A stretch of 64,000 nucleotides of DNA, from contig NZ_KB907126.1 in the NCBI RefSeq assembly GCF_000381825.1, positions 42,660 to 106,659 of the forward strand, given 5' to 3'. Origin of the DNA: Thioalkalivibrio sp. ALJT (lineage in GTDB: Bacteria > Pseudomonadota > Gammaproteobacteria > Ectothiorhodospirales > Ectothiorhodospiraceae). The notes beneath the pieces are model-generated. The model did not search any database. It was not told the DNA's origin and saw only the letters and a list, made by a program, of their open reading frames with translations. Below, piece after piece: positions 27,527 through 35,848 of the stretch; position 1 is the first letter of the stretch; each line of letters begins with the position of its first letter. Position numbers and translations under genes: made by a program.

Positions 27527-28981
27527 ATGCCGACCAAGAGTCTTCACGATCCCTTTGACGCCAATGCCGACCTGCGCCATGGCTCCAGTTGCCGCCACGG
27601 CCATACCGGCCCGGGTAGCTGCAGTTGCTTCGACACCGCGTCCCCGGACCTGGAAGAAAAACTGGAGCAGCGCGCCACCCATGCCCCGATGCAGGCCGAC
27701 GCCCACCAGACCGGCGAGGACCTGAGCGACGAGGGCATGATCGACCGCGCCGTGGAAAGCGCCATCGTCCGCGGCATGTTCGGCCACAACGAGATCAACC
27801 GTCGCCGCTTCCTGCAGATGCTGGGCGGCGGCACCGTGGCCGCGGCCCTGGGTTCCATCCTGCCGCTGGACAAGGTGAAGGCCGCGATCAAGGACGGCGG
27901 GCCGCTGGAGAAGACCAGGCTGCGCGTCGGCTTCGTGCCGATCACCTGCGCCACCCCGATCATCATGGCCCACCCGATGGGCTTCTACGAGCGCCACGGC
28001 CTCGACGTGGACGTGATCAAGACCGCCGGCTGGGCCGTCGCCCGCGACATGTCGCTGTCAGGTGAATACGACGCCTCGCACATGCTCTCGCCGATGCCGC
28101 TGTCCATGACCCTGGGCTCGGGCTCCTCGCGCGAGCACTACATCATGCCGGCGGTCGAGAACATCAACGGCCAGGCCATCACCCTGCACAACAAGCACAA
28201 GGACAAGCGTGACCCGAAGGACTGGAAGGGCTTCACCTTCGCCGTGCCCTTCGAGTACTCCATGCACAACTTCCTGCTGCGCTACCTGGTCGCCGAGCAC
28301 GGGCTGGATCCCGATCGCGATATCAGCATCCGCGTCGTCCCGCCCCCGGAGATGGTGGCCAACCTGCGCGCCGAGAACGTCGACGGCTACCTGGCCCCCG
28401 ACCCGTTCAACCAGCGCGCGGTCTGGGACGGCATCGGCTTCATTCACATGCTGACCAAGGATATCTGGGACGGGCACCCGTGCTGCGCCTTCGCCTGCTC
28501 CGCGGCTTGGGCCGACGAGCATCCCAACACCTTCGGGGCCCTGTTCCGCTCCCTGATCGAGGCCACGCAGTACAGCTCGGACATCAACAACCGCGCCGAG
28601 ATCGCCGAGGCCATCTCCCCGCGCGCTTACCTCAACCAGCCGCAATCGGTGGTCGAACAGGTGCTCACCGGTCGCTACGCCGACGGCCTGGGCAACGTGC
28701 AAAACGACCCGCACCGAATCGACTTCGACCCCTTCCCCTGGCACTCGATGGCGACCTGGATCCTCACGCAGATGAAGCGCTGGGGCTATGTGGATCGCGA
28801 CTTCGACTACAACCGCCTGGCGGAAGACGTCTTCCTGGCCAGCGAATGTGCCGAGGTGATGACCGAGCTGGGCTACGAGGCCCCCAGCGACACGTACAAG
28901 AACTTCGAGATCATGGGCAAGGTGTTCGACTACACCGACCCGGAAGGCTATCTCGACAGCTTCGAAATCCGCAGGAGCTAA
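27527..28981 (+). CDS. cynA: Cyanate ABC transporter substrate-binding protein
   Basis: A 484-residue Tat-exported binding protein (NRRRFLQMLGGGTVAAAL). It has an unusually long 85-residue region before the twin arginines, with a Cys/His-rich patch (SCRHGHTGPGSCSC). The mature part starts at LRVGFVPITCATPIIMAHP and contains the family blocks VVPPPEMVANLRAENVDGYLAPDPFN and HPCCAFACS. It begins the operon that ends with cyanase, which is the main reason to assign cyanate as substrate. GGAG lies upstream of the ATG. Confidence 0.88.
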   Translation: MPTKSLHDPFDANADLRHGSSCRHGHTGPGSCSCFDTASPDLEEKLEQRATHAPMQADAHQTGEDLSDEGMIDRAVESAIVRGMFGHNEINRRRFLQMLGGGTVAAALGSILPLDKVKAAIKDGGPLEKTRLRVGFVPITCATPIIMAHPMGFYERHGLDVDVIKTAGWAVARDMSLSGEYDASHMLSPMPLSMTLGSGSSREHYIMPAVENINGQAITLHNKHKDKRDPKDWKGFTFAVPFEYSMHNFLLRYLVAEHGLDPDRDISIRVVPPPEMVANLRAENVDGYLAPDPFNQRAVWDGIGFIHMLTKDIWDGHPCCAFACSAAWADEHPNTFGALFRSLIEATQYSSDINNRAEIAEAISPRAYLNQPQSVVEQVLTGRYADGLGNVQNDPHRIDFDPFPWHSMATWILTQMKRWGYVDRDFDYNRLAEDVFLASECAEVMTELGYEAPSDTYKNFEIMGKVFDYTDPEGYLDSFEIRRS

Positions 28982-28984
28982 GCC

Positions 28985-29833
28985 ATGTTGAGCAATCTCA
29001 ACTTCCGGGCAACTGTCCTGTCTCTGGTAATGCTCGTGGTCTTCCTGGGTGTGTGGCAGCTCGCCACCGCCCCGGAAGTCCTCGCGCCCCAGCAGGGCGA
29101 GCTGAGCGAATACGAACAGCTGATGGGAGGTGGCACCGACCGCAGTTCCAGCAGCGGCATTCCCGCCCCGACGCAGGTGTTCAGCCACGCCTTCAGCGAG
29201 CTGAGCAACCCGTTCTACGACGCGGGTCCAAACGACAAGGGCATCGGGATCCAGCTGGCCTACTCGATCTACCGCGTGCTGCTGGGCTTTGCCCTGGCCG
29301 CGCTGATCGCCATCCCGCTCGGCTTCGTGATCGGCATGTCGCCGCTGCTGAACAAGGCGTTCGATCCCTACATCCAGATCCTCAAGCCGATCTCGCCGCT
29401 GGCCTGGATGCCGCTGGCCCTGTTCGTGATCCGCGATTCGAACATCTCGGCGATCTTCGTGATCTTCATCTGTTCGATCTGGCCGATGCTGGTGAACACG
29501 GCCTACGGCGTCGCCTCGGTGCGCAATGACTGGCTGAACGTGGCCAGGACCCATGAGCTGTCCAAAGTGCGCACGGCGTTCACCGTGATCCTGCCCGCCG
29601 CGGCCCCGACCATCCTGACCGGCATGCGCATCTCCATCGGGATTGCCTGGCTGGTCATCGTCGCCGCCGAGATGCTCGTAGGCGGTACCGGCATCGGCTA
29701 CTACATCTGGAACGAGTGGAACAACCTCGATCTCGCCAGCGTGATCTTCGCGATCATCATGATCGGCATTGTCGGCTTCCTGCTGGATGCCTCCCTCGCC
29801 CAGGCCACCAAACTCGTGCGCTACGCCGACTGA
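28985..29833 (+). CDS. cynB: Cyanate ABC transporter permease
   Basis: A 282-residue permease of the NrtB/CmpB/CynB type with about six helices. The coupling loop is WLNVARTHELSKVRTAFTVI-like, followed by GMRISIGIAWLVIVAAEMLVGGTGIGYY. An N-terminal insert (LSEYEQLMGGGTDRSSSSGI) makes a larger first periplasmic loop than in its paralogue at 24.7 kb. It starts 4 bp after cynA. Confidence 0.9.
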   Translation: MLSNLNFRATVLSLVMLVVFLGVWQLATAPEVLAPQQGELSEYEQLMGGGTDRSSSSGIPAPTQVFSHAFSELSNPFYDAGPNDKGIGIQLAYSIYRVLLGFALAALIAIPLGFVIGMSPLLNKAFDPYIQILKPISPLAWMPLALFVIRDSNISAIFVIFICSIWPMLVNTAYGVASVRNDWLNVARTHELSKVRTAFTVILPAAAPTILTGMRISIGIAWLVIVAAEMLVGGTGIGYYIWNEWNNLDLASVIFAIIMIGIVGFLLDASLAQATKLVRYAD

Positions 29834-29862
29834 GTTGGCGCAGCCCAACCAGGAGTACAACC

Positions 29863-30774
29863 ATGAGCAAGGGATTCCTCGAAATCGAGAACCTGAGCCA
29901 GCGTTTCCCGCAACCCGATTCGAACGACCTGATGACGGTGTTCGAGGGGGTCGACCTGAACATCGAAAAGGGCGAATTCGTCTGCCTGATTGGTCACTCC
30001 GGCTGCGGCAAGTCCACCATCCTCAACGTGCTCGCCGGCCTGGCCACGCCCACCGACGGCAACGTGATCATGGACAACAAGGAGATCAAGGGCCCGAGCC
30101 TCGACCAGGGTGTGATCTTCCAGAACCACAGCCTGCTGCCCTGGCTGTCGGCCCGCGACAACGTGATGTTCGCGGTGCGCGCCCGCTGGCCGCACTGGAG
30201 CAAGGCCAAACGCCGCGAACATGCCGAACGCTACCTGAAGATGGTGGGCCTGGATCATGCGATGGACCGCAAGCCCTCGCAACTCTCCGGCGGCATGCGC
30301 CAGCGCGTCGGGATTGCCCGCGCCTTTGCCATCGAACCCAAGCTGCTGCTGATGGACGAGCCGTTCGGGGCCCTGGACGCCCTGACCCGCGGCGTCATCC
30401 AGGAAGAACTGCTGAAGATCTGGTCCGAGACCCACCAGACCGTCTTCATGATTACTCACGATGTTGATGAAGCGATCCTGCTGGCCGACCGCGTGCTGCT
30501 GATGACCAACGGCCCGCATGCCCAGGTGGCCGAGTCGGTCAAGATCGACATTCCGCGCCCACGGAAACGGGCCACCCTGCATCAGGAGGCGGCTTACTAC
30601 CCGATCCGCAACCACCTGGTCGACTTCCTCGTCGACGGCGCCAAGGCGATGTCCGCGAAGGCGCAGGAGGCGGCCGCTCGCGGCGACGACCCGCGCCACC
30701 GCCCACGCATCTTCAACCCGGCCCAGCCCGAGACCAACCCCGAACCCGGCCCGCGCATGGTCCGTGCGGTCTGA
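29863..30774 (+). CDS. cynD: Cyanate ABC transporter ATP-binding protein
   Basis: A 303-residue ATPase. The ATG at 29863 (MSKGFLEIENLSQRF) has AGGAG upstream; the longer frame is out of phase with gene boundaries. Walker A is GHSGCGKST, the signature LSGGMRQRVGIARA, Walker B LLLMDEPFGALDALTR, switch ITHDVDEA. The C-terminal extension (about 250-303) is charged and alanine-rich, with RPRKRATLHQEAAYYPIRNHLVDFL as in NrtD/CmpD relatives. It energises CynAB. Confidence 0.92.
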   Translation: MSKGFLEIENLSQRFPQPDSNDLMTVFEGVDLNIEKGEFVCLIGHSGCGKSTILNVLAGLATPTDGNVIMDNKEIKGPSLDQGVIFQNHSLLPWLSARDNVMFAVRARWPHWSKAKRREHAERYLKMVGLDHAMDRKPSQLSGGMRQRVGIARAFAIEPKLLLMDEPFGALDALTRGVIQEELLKIWSETHQTVFMITHDVDEAILLADRVLLMTNGPHAQVAESVKIDIPRPRKRATLHQEAAYYPIRNHLVDFLVDGAKAMSAKAQEAAARGDDPRHRPRIFNPAQPETNPEPGPRMVRAV

Positions 30775-30808
30775 ACCCTTCCCCACTGTCCCCTTCAAGG
30801 AGCACACG

Positions 30809-31255
30809 ATGAGTCTCAGCAAGAGCGCCATGACCACCACTATCCTCGAGGCGAAAGAGAACCGCGGCACCACCTGGGCCGCGATCGCCGAGGCCACCGG
30901 GCTGCACGAGGTCTACGTGACCTCCGCCTGCTACGGCATGAACCACCTGGAGAGCGACCAGGCCGACAAGCTCGCCAGTTTCCTCGGCCTCGGTCCGGAG
31001 GTCTCGCAGGCCCTGCAGGTCTTCCCGCACAAGGACTGGGACAAGACCATCCCGACCGACCCGGTGCTCTACCGCTTCTACGAGGCCATCAACGTCTACG
31101 GCGACACCATGAAGGCCCTGATCCACGAGAAGTTCGGCGACGGCATCATGAGCGCGATCGACTTCACCATGGACATCGACAAGGTCGAGGACCCCAAGGG
31201 CGATCGCGTCAAGATCATCTGGAACGGTAAATTCCTGCCGTACAAGAGCTGGTAA
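30809..31255 (+). CDS. cynS: Cyanate hydratase (cyanase)
   Basis: A 148-residue cyanase that converts cyanate and bicarbonate to ammonia and CO2. The start is MSLSKSAMTTTILEAKE with AGGAG upstream. The N-terminal helical domain is followed by the catalytic C-terminal domain, where the decamer's active-site Arg, Glu and Ser lie in YRFYEAINVYGDTMKALIHEKFGDG and GIMSAIDFTMD. It ends with KIIWNGKFLPYKSW, the family terminus. It closes cynABDS and supplies nitrogen and cyanate detoxification, relevant to thiocyanate-using sulfur oxidisers. Confidence 0.98.
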   Translation: MSLSKSAMTTTILEAKENRGTTWAAIAEATGLHEVYVTSACYGMNHLESDQADKLASFLGLGPEVSQALQVFPHKDWDKTIPTDPVLYRFYEAINVYGDTMKALIHEKFGDGIMSAIDFTMDIDKVEDPKGDRVKIIWNGKFLPYKSW

Positions 31256-31354
31256 TCACAGGCCAGACAGCCCCGTGTAACGGGCCCGCACGGGTCGCTT
31301 GTTCCGCCCCGTGCGGGCGTGTGCGGCAAAGCCCTTCGTAGTAGGCTCTTGCCG

Positions 31355-33808
31355 ATGCACACCCGTATTTTCATGATCTGGTTCCTGGTGCTGTTCGGTT
31401 CTCCACTGACAGGCGCGGCCGCACCTGGCGACGACGCGCCCGGCAAACAAACCGATGCCCCGGTCACGACGTACACCATCGCCGTGCTGGCCTTTCGCGA
31501 TCTCGACAGCACCCAGGCTCAGTGGCAGGCGACTGCGGATTACCTGAGCGACCGGATCGCATCTGCCGAATTCCGCATCCGGGCGCTGGATTTCACCGAC
31601 CTCGGCCGTGCCGTCCAGGCGGCCGATGTCGACTTCGTACTGACCAACACCGGCCACTACGTCCGCCTGGAAGCGGAACAGGGCATTACCCGCCTGAGCA
31701 CCCTGATCACCTGGGCAGAGGGACAGCCCATTCGCGAATTCGGGGGCACCATTCTGGTGCCCGCCGGACGCGAGGACCTCCAGGACCTGACCGATCTGCG
31801 GGGCCAGCGCCTGCTGGCCGTGCAAGAGGACTCTTTTGGTGGCTGGCTAGCCGGAGCACATACACTCGAGCAGGCGGGGCTTGATCCGTTCAGGGATCTG
31901 GCCGCGGTGACATTCACCGGCATGCCCCACCGCAACGTGATCGACCGCCTGCTGGCCGGCGAAGCCGATGCCGGCCTGGTACGCACGGGCATATTCGAGG
32001 AGCTGAAACGTGAAGGGGTCATCGAGCCCGGCGCCCTGCGCGTTCTCGCGCCCCGCGAACACGCGGACTTTCCATTGGCCCACAGCACCCGGCTGTATCC
32101 CGAGTGGCCCTTCTCGCGCATGGAACACACCCCGGACGCGATCGCCGAGGCCGTCACCATCGCGTTGCTGAGCATGACACCCGACGAACCGGCGGCCCGG
32201 GACGGCGGTTATCACGGCTGGTCCGCACCTCTGTCCTATGGCACCGTCCACAGTCTGCTGGAGACGCTGGGCCGGCCCCCGTACGATCGCGGGGCCACCA
32301 TGGATCTGCGGACCCTGTGGGAGACCTACCCGGAGATCCTGTTCGCGGCACTTGCCGGGCTGCTGCTGCTGACTGGATTCGCCCTGCTGCATTACCGACG
32401 TCTCAACCAGCGCCTGCAACGGGAGGTGGTACAACGCCGCGACGCCGAGTCACGCCTGCGCGCCCACAAGGCGGACCTGGCCTACCAGGCCGAGCATGAC
32501 CCGCTGACCGGGCTGCCCAATCGTCTCCTGCTGGTGGCGCAACTGAGCGCGGCCATGGAACAGGCGAGCCGTGAGCGCAGCCGGGTCGCCGTCCTGTTTG
32601 TGGACCTCGACCGTTTCAAGACCATCAACGACAGCCTCGGTCACGCCGTCGGTGATGACCTGTTGCAGATCCTCGGCGAACGCCTGAAGGCACGCTTCGA
32701 GGCACGCGTGGTCGCCCGCATCGGCGGCGACGAGTTCATTGCGGTACTTGACGATGCCGACGCACAACCCGCAATCGAAAACCGCACCCGTGAGCTGCTG
32801 GAACTGATCGCCGAGCCGTTCGCCGTGGGCGGCTGGCGCGATCTGCAGGTGGGGGCGAGTATCGGGATCGCCCTGTTTCCCGACCACGCTTCCTCGGCGG
32901 CGGAGCTCATCACCCAGGCGGATGCCGCGATGTACGAGGCCAAGGATGCCGGGCGCAACACCTTTCGGTTCTACACCCGCTCCATGACCCACGCGGCCAA
33001 TCAACGCCTGGAGACCGAAAACCGGCTGCGTCGGGCGATCGCCAATCGGGAACTGGAGGTGTTCTATCAGCCCCAGGTGGCAACAGTCAGCGGGCGCATT
33101 ACCGGGGTCGAGGCCCTGATCCGCTGGCGCGACCCGGAGCGCGGACTGATCTCGCCCGCTGCCTTCATCCCGGTGGCCGAGGAGACCGGACTGATCGCCG
33201 ACCTGGGCATTTACGTACTGCACGAGGCCTGCCAACAGGCGGTGGCATGGGATCGCGACGGGCTCCCGCCGCTGACCATGTCGGTCAACCTGTCAACGCG
33301 CCAGATTGCGGACCCGGGGCTGCTGTACGAGCTCCGCGAGGTACTGCAGGAATCATCCCTGCCGCCCTATCGCCTGATGCTGGAGATCACCGAAAGCGCA
33401 CTGATGCAGCATGCCGACACCGCCCAGGACACCCTGCAGCAGATCAAGCACCTGGGCGTGGCGCTGGCGATCGACGACTTCGGCACCGGCTATTCCTCCC
33501 TCGCCTACCTCAAGGAGTTCGCGATCGACACACTCAAGATTGACCGGACCTTCGTAGGCGCACTGCCCGCGGATCGGAACGATGCCGAACTCACCATCAC
33601 CATCATCAACATGGCCCACAACCTGGGACTAAACGTACTGGCCGAAGGCGTGGAGACCGAGGCACAGCGCGCATTCCTGGCCGCACACGCCTGTGATGCC
33701 TGGCAGGGCTACCTCTGCAGCCGGCCGGTACCGGCAGACGAACTCGCCACCCGACTGCGGCAAACCACTGCAGCACCGGCGGCCAGTCACGAGGAACACG
33801 GCGCCTGA
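31355..33808 (+). CDS. PhnD-like sensor GGDEF-EAL protein
   Basis: An 817-residue protein. After a signal peptide (ending near LTGAAAPG), residues about 40-275 resemble a phosphonate/phosphite-type binding module (PhnD: TIAVLAFRDLDSTQAQWQ, VLTNTGHYVRLEAEQG). A membrane helix (ILFAALAGLLLLTGFALL) near residue 340 leads to GGDEF (VARIGGDEFIAVL) and EAL (EALIRWRDPE, IDDFGTGYSS). No RxxD inhibitory site precedes GGDEF. The complete EAL catalytic motifs suggest phosphodiesterase activity, and the GGDEF appears intact too. It lies 99 bp after cynS but is not clearly in that operon. Confidence 0.85.
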   Translation: MHTRIFMIWFLVLFGSPLTGAAAPGDDAPGKQTDAPVTTYTIAVLAFRDLDSTQAQWQATADYLSDRIASAEFRIRALDFTDLGRAVQAADVDFVLTNTGHYVRLEAEQGITRLSTLITWAEGQPIREFGGTILVPAGREDLQDLTDLRGQRLLAVQEDSFGGWLAGAHTLEQAGLDPFRDLAAVTFTGMPHRNVIDRLLAGEADAGLVRTGIFEELKREGVIEPGALRVLAPREHADFPLAHSTRLYPEWPFSRMEHTPDAIAEAVTIALLSMTPDEPAARDGGYHGWSAPLSYGTVHSLLETLGRPPYDRGATMDLRTLWETYPEILFAALAGLLLLTGFALLHYRRLNQRLQREVVQRRDAESRLRAHKADLAYQAEHDPLTGLPNRLLLVAQLSAAMEQASRERSRVAVLFVDLDRFKTINDSLGHAVGDDLLQILGERLKARFEARVVARIGGDEFIAVLDDADAQPAIENRTRELLELIAEPFAVGGWRDLQVGASIGIALFPDHASSAAELITQADAAMYEAKDAGRNTFRFYTRSMTHAANQRLETENRLRRAIANRELEVFYQPQVATVSGRITGVEALIRWRDPERGLISPAAFIPVAEETGLIADLGIYVLHEACQQAVAWDRDGLPPLTMSVNLSTRQIADPGLLYELREVLQESSLPPYRLMLEITESALMQHADTAQDTLQQIKHLGVALAIDDFGTGYSSLAYLKEFAIDTLKIDRTFVGALPADRNDAELTITIINMAHNLGLNVLAEGVETEAQRAFLAAHACDAWQGYLCSRPVPADELATRLRQTTAAPAASHEEHGA

Positions 33809-33812
33809 AAAT

Positions 33813-33841
33813 AAAAAAGGCCTGCAAAAGCAGGCCTTTTT
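33813..33841. terminator. Bidirectional terminator for the GGDEF-EAL gene and tRNA-Ala
   Basis: AAGGCCTGC / GCAGGCCTT with an AAAA loop, preceded by an A-run and followed by a T-run, works for both strands. It ends the rightward signalling gene and the leftward tRNA gene. Confidence 0.9.
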
Positions 33842-33850
33842 CTGGAATCC

Positions 33851-33926
<76 letters not shown>

Positions 33927-33941
33927 TTTCAGATGGCGCGC

Positions 33942-33970
33942 ATTCTAGCAACTCCGAGAGGTCGCGGGAA
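33942..33970 (-). promoter_or_regulatory. Promoter of tRNA-Ala
   Basis: Minus strand shows an extended -10 TTGCTAGAAT (33942-33951 region), 16 nt before the tRNA, followed by the GC-rich discriminator GCGCGCC seen at stringently controlled tRNA promoters. The -35 is weak (TTCCCG). Confidence 0.5.
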
Positions 33971-34188
33971 GCCCCGCACCCAACCCATCATCGTCACCAC
34001 CACCGAATGGCGCCGCCGGGCCGCGCCCGCGGAGAGCGCTGACGATCACTTTTCGCGCGCCGCGTCACGGAACCGGGGCCCGAGCCGGTCTAGCATTGGG
34101 TCATGTCCGTCACCCACCCACAGCCCCCGCGGGCGACCGGCCTCCGGCACTCGCACCGGCGCGATCCCGCAGCCGTTGCCTGCTCGCA

Positions 34189-34992
34189 ATGAGCCTGTCG
34201 GTCCGCATCCTCGGAGCCAGCGGCGGCATTGGTCCCGGTCGCCGCACCACGTCCATCCTCATCGACGACGACATCCTCATCGACGCCGGCAGCGGCGTCG
34301 GCGACCTGCGGCTGGAGCAATTGCGGCGCATTCGTCATGTCTTCCTGACGCATTCGCACCTGGATCACATCGCGTTCCTGCCCATGCTGGCCGACATGGT
34401 TTACCACCCGGACGCCGCGCCCATTCATGTCCACGGGCTCCCGGCCACCCTGCAGGCCCTTTGCGAACATGTGTTCAACTGGGTCATCTGGCCGGACTTC
34501 ACCTGCCTGCCGCGACCCGATCAGCCCCTGATCCGACTGGAACCGGTGCAACCGGAGCAGACCATCCATCTGGGTCACCGCGTGCTGCGCGTACTGCCCG
34601 CCCGGCACACAGTGCCGGCCGTGGGCTACAGCGTCAGCCATCGCGATGGCGCCGCATTCGCCTTCAGCGGCGACACGACCTCCTCGCGGCAGCTGTGGCC
34701 GGCCCTGAACGCATTGCCCAATCTGGACCTGCTGATGATCGAGACCGGCCTGCCGGACGAAATGAAGGGCATGGCCGACCTGGCCAAACACTACACGCCG
34801 CAACACCTGCGCGAGGACCTCGCACTGTTGAAACATCGCCCCAGGATTGCGATCACCCACTGCAAGCCCGGTCACGAACGTGCCATCCGTCAACAGCTCG
34901 CGCATTCGCCCCATCACGCCGGCATGATCTTCCTGCACGGCAACGAGCACTTCGTCCTGGATGCGGACCACTCCCGCACCACGGCCTCCTGA
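34189..34992 (+). CDS. Metallo-beta-lactamase-fold phosphodiesterase-like hydrolase
   Basis: A 267-residue cytoplasmic MBL-fold enzyme starting MSLSVRILGASGGIG. The metal motif THSHLDHIAF is intact, with further ligands in PARHTVPAVGYSV, FSGDTTSS and ITHCKPGHE. The sequence style fits the class II cyclic-nucleotide phosphodiesterase / RNase Z-like group that degrades 3',5'-cyclic nucleotides. It lies between the tRNA gene and phoB with its own start, 111 bp before phoB. Confidence 0.75.
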   Translation: MSLSVRILGASGGIGPGRRTTSILIDDDILIDAGSGVGDLRLEQLRRIRHVFLTHSHLDHIAFLPMLADMVYHPDAAPIHVHGLPATLQALCEHVFNWVIWPDFTCLPRPDQPLIRLEPVQPEQTIHLGHRVLRVLPARHTVPAVGYSVSHRDGAAFAFSGDTTSSRQLWPALNALPNLDLLMIETGLPDEMKGMADLAKHYTPQHLREDLALLKHRPRIAITHCKPGHERAIRQQLAHSPHHAGMIFLHGNEHFVLDADHSRTTAS

Positions 34993-35052
34993 ACCAGACC
35001 CAACAGCAAGCAGGTACGGCAGACCCATCCGGCCGGACCCATGTTCACATGG

Positions 35053-35070
35053 CTGTAACATGGCTGTTAT
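35053..35070 (+). promoter_or_regulatory. Pho box upstream of phoB
   Basis: Two PhoB heptamers, CTGTAAC and CTGTTAT, are spaced 11 bp apart (ATGG between), with a weaker third copy (GTTCAC) 11 bp further upstream. The site is 34 bp before the phoB ATG, implying autoregulation. Confidence 0.8.
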
Positions 35071-35103
35071 CTAATGCCTGCCAGGCAATCACGAGACAGG
35101 GCC

Positions 35104-35793
35104 ATGGCCACTCGAATACTGCTGGTCGAAGACGACTCCGCAATCCGCGAGATGCTGCAGCTGCCATTCCAGAAGGCGGGCTACGATCTGCGCGAGGCCG
35201 GCGACGTGCACACCGCCAAATCACTGCTGCTGGAAGACCCGCCGGACCTGATCCTGCTGGACTGGATGCTGCCCGACACCAGCGGCATCGACTGGGCACG
35301 CACGCTGAAGACGAGCCCCGTAACCAAGGATATCCCGCTGATCATGCTGACGGCGCGGGGCGAAGAGGAAGACCGCATCCGCGGCCTGGATGTAGGCGCC
35401 GACGACTACGTCACCAAACCGTTTTCACCGCGCGAGCTGGTCGCGCGCATGAAGGCGGTACTGCGACGTACCTCCCCGACCACCAGCGAGGAGCCAATCG
35501 AGATCGAGGGTCTGCTCCTGGACCCGATATCCCACCGCATCTCCGGCAATGGCCAGGCCATCAGCATGGGCCCGACCGAATACAACCTGCTGCATTTCTT
35601 CATGACCCACCAGGACCGCGTGTTCAGTCGCGGTCAGTTGCTGGACAAGGTCTGGGGCACGAATGTGTACGTGGAGGAACGCACCGTGGACGTCCACATT
35701 CGGCGACTGCGCAAGGCACTGGCCGACACCGGCCACGACCACCTGGTGCAGACCGTGCGCGGTTCCGGATACCGATTCTCGCAGATGCCGTAA
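35104..35793 (+). CDS. phoB: Phosphate regulon response regulator PhoB
   Basis: A 229-residue OmpR-type regulator. The receiver domain begins [15 protein letters not shown], with the phosphoacceptor Asp in [13 protein letters not shown], the LTARGEEED segment and lysine in [13 protein letters not shown]. The C-terminal winged helix shows [25 protein letters not shown] and [14 protein letters not shown]. It activates Pho-box promoters under phosphate limitation. It lies next to phoR and has a Pho box of its own. Confidence 0.95.
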   Translation: MATRILLVEDDSAIREMLQLPFQKAGYDLREAGDVHTAKSLLLEDPPDLILLDWMLPDTSGIDWARTLKTSPVTKDIPLIMLTARGEEEDRIRGLDVGADDYVTKPFSPRELVARMKAVLRRTSPTTSEEPIEIEGLLLDPISHRISGNGQAISMGPTEYNLLHFFMTHQDRVFSRGQLLDKVWGTNVYVEERTVDVHIRRLRKALADTGHDHLVQTVRGSGYRFSQMP

Positions 35794-35848
35794 GCGCCGG
35801 CCGTTGTTTGTACACTCTGTGCTGTGTCCCTGAGTCCCGGCGGTCCCC

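Noticed and set aside
28058..29860. 600-codon minus-strand frame over cynA and cynB
   Set aside because: Antisense shadow; the plus-strand genes have full family motifs and ribosome-binding sites.
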